From Toxorhynchites rutilus septentrionalis (taxonomy: Eukaryota > Arthropoda > Insecta > Diptera > Culicidae), in contig NC_073746.1 in NCBI RefSeq assembly GCF_029784135.1, forward strand, positions 256,966,994 to 257,030,993: DNA of 64,000 nt. The letters run 5' to 3'. The notes beneath the pieces were generated by a model, which was not told the origin of the DNA, searched no databases, and saw nothing but the letters and a program-made list of their open reading frames with translations. Numbering within the stretch: position 1 is the stretch's first letter; each line of letters opens with the position of its first letter. The translations under genes were made by a program, and so were the position numbers. This document shows positions 63,550-64,000 of this stretch, piece after piece.

Positions 63550-63795
63550 GTCGTTCAAAAAATAAGTTTCAGTGCCTCAGAAATCGCGGAGAAATAAAGT
63601 TAGGACAAAAAACAGGGTGATTTTCGTAATCTACGTTTTATTTTCTATTTTTCTACATAATCGCCGTAACATTCGAGGTATTTTTCATAGCGTGGCACGA
63701 GTTTTTCTATTCCGAGCGCAAAGTGCGTAGCATCCATCTTTTTGAAGTACGATGTAACTGCGTCCCGAATTTCTTCAGTGTTATCGAATCATTGA
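63550..63795 (-). pseudogene. Mariner element 3' end with transposase C-terminus
   Basis: The outer end is GGGTCGTTCAAAAAATAAGT (63549 on). On the minus strand the coding end reads DNTEEIRDAVTSYFKKMDAT, then HFALGIEKLVPRYEKYLECY and GDYVEK with a stop at about 63640. This is the standard C-terminal tail of mariner transposases of the type found in many insects (LVxRYDKCLxxxGDYVEK). The rest is cut off at about 63795 by the next fragment. Confidence 0.8.
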
Positions 63796-63799
63796 CCGC

Positions 63800-64000
63800 C
63801 GAACGCCTATTTCATCACCGTACTATTGTGAAGTTTTGGACCGATTAAGAACAAAAGGCTAGGTTTATTGACGAGTAGTGTAGTGTTCCTCATCCATGAT
63901 AATGCGCGGGCCCATTCTGCTCGCGTAACTCAAGAGCAATTGAAAAAATTCAAATCGACTGTGTTCGAGAATCCTCCTTACTTCCCAGACCTCGCCCCTA
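63800..64000 (+). pseudogene. Mariner transposase fragment, runs off the window
   Basis: Reads FGPIKNKRLGLLTSSVVFLI, HDNARAHSARVTQEQLKKF and TVFENPPYFPDLAP. HDNARAH holds the second catalytic Asp and PPYFPDLAP leads to the third, which is beyond the end of the window. It is on the opposite strand to the preceding C-terminal fragment, so the two belong to different copies or to an inverted rearrangement. Confidence 0.8.

Overview
This looks like nuclear DNA of a culicine mosquito, most likely Aedes or a close relative. The evidence is the TE profile: a tRNA-derived SINE ending in GAA repeats, Jockey- and I/Loa-type LINEs, a DD37E transposase, Copia, and many MITEs with TA, TAA or TTAA target sites in AT-rich sequence. 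The species call is inference. I found no intact host gene. The window is intergenic DNA or one very long intron built from nested, decayed transposable elements. The only host-gene sequence I recognise is a set of broken histone H2A genes.

Layout. 1-6.6 kb: hAT-like and mariner relics and a pogo-like end. 7.2-11.2 kb: a Jockey-like LINE relic split by a TTAA MITE, two more MITEs and a mariner fragment. 11.2-13.0 kb: a quieter, GC-richer stretch. 13.0-17.9 kb: a long-TIR element holding a second MITE, tandem repeats, a hAT-like end and two Tc1/mariner relics. 17.9-20.3 kb: nothing recognised. 20.3-26 kb: a Tc1 relic split by a MITE with a tRNA-like promoter, dispersed repeats and a DD37E transposase relic. 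28.8-36.5 kb: Tc3-like and pogo-like ends, a large palindromic repeat field with an inserted SINE, another Tc1/mariner relic, the C-terminal part of a hAT-like transposase and an orphan LINE 3' end. 37.6-42.7 kb: tandem modules, a foldback array, a Tc1/mariner relic, a Helitron-like start and a palindrome-ended element.

44.8-47.6 kb: a long minus-strand LINE with reverse transcriptase and RNase H. 49.0-53.9 kb: a large palindrome-ended element into which an internally deleted Copia has inserted (168-bp LTRs, GTCGC target duplication). 54.3-55.6 kb: a nearly complete Tc1/mariner-superfamily element. 55.9-62.0 kb: two copies of a 2.0-2.4 kb block made of broken H2A genes, histone 3' stem-loops on both strands and histone-like promoters. 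The block is bounded by the same 16-bp palindrome (GACGTAG-NN-CTACGTC) that ends the unrelated elements at 41.9 and 49.0 kb. The first copy lies between two inverted 3' halves of a Tc3-like transposon. The window ends in two mariner fragments lying tail to head on opposite strands.

The most interesting signal is this palindrome-ended family and its histone cargo: apparent DNA-level capture and multiplication of a piece of a histone gene cluster by a mobile element.
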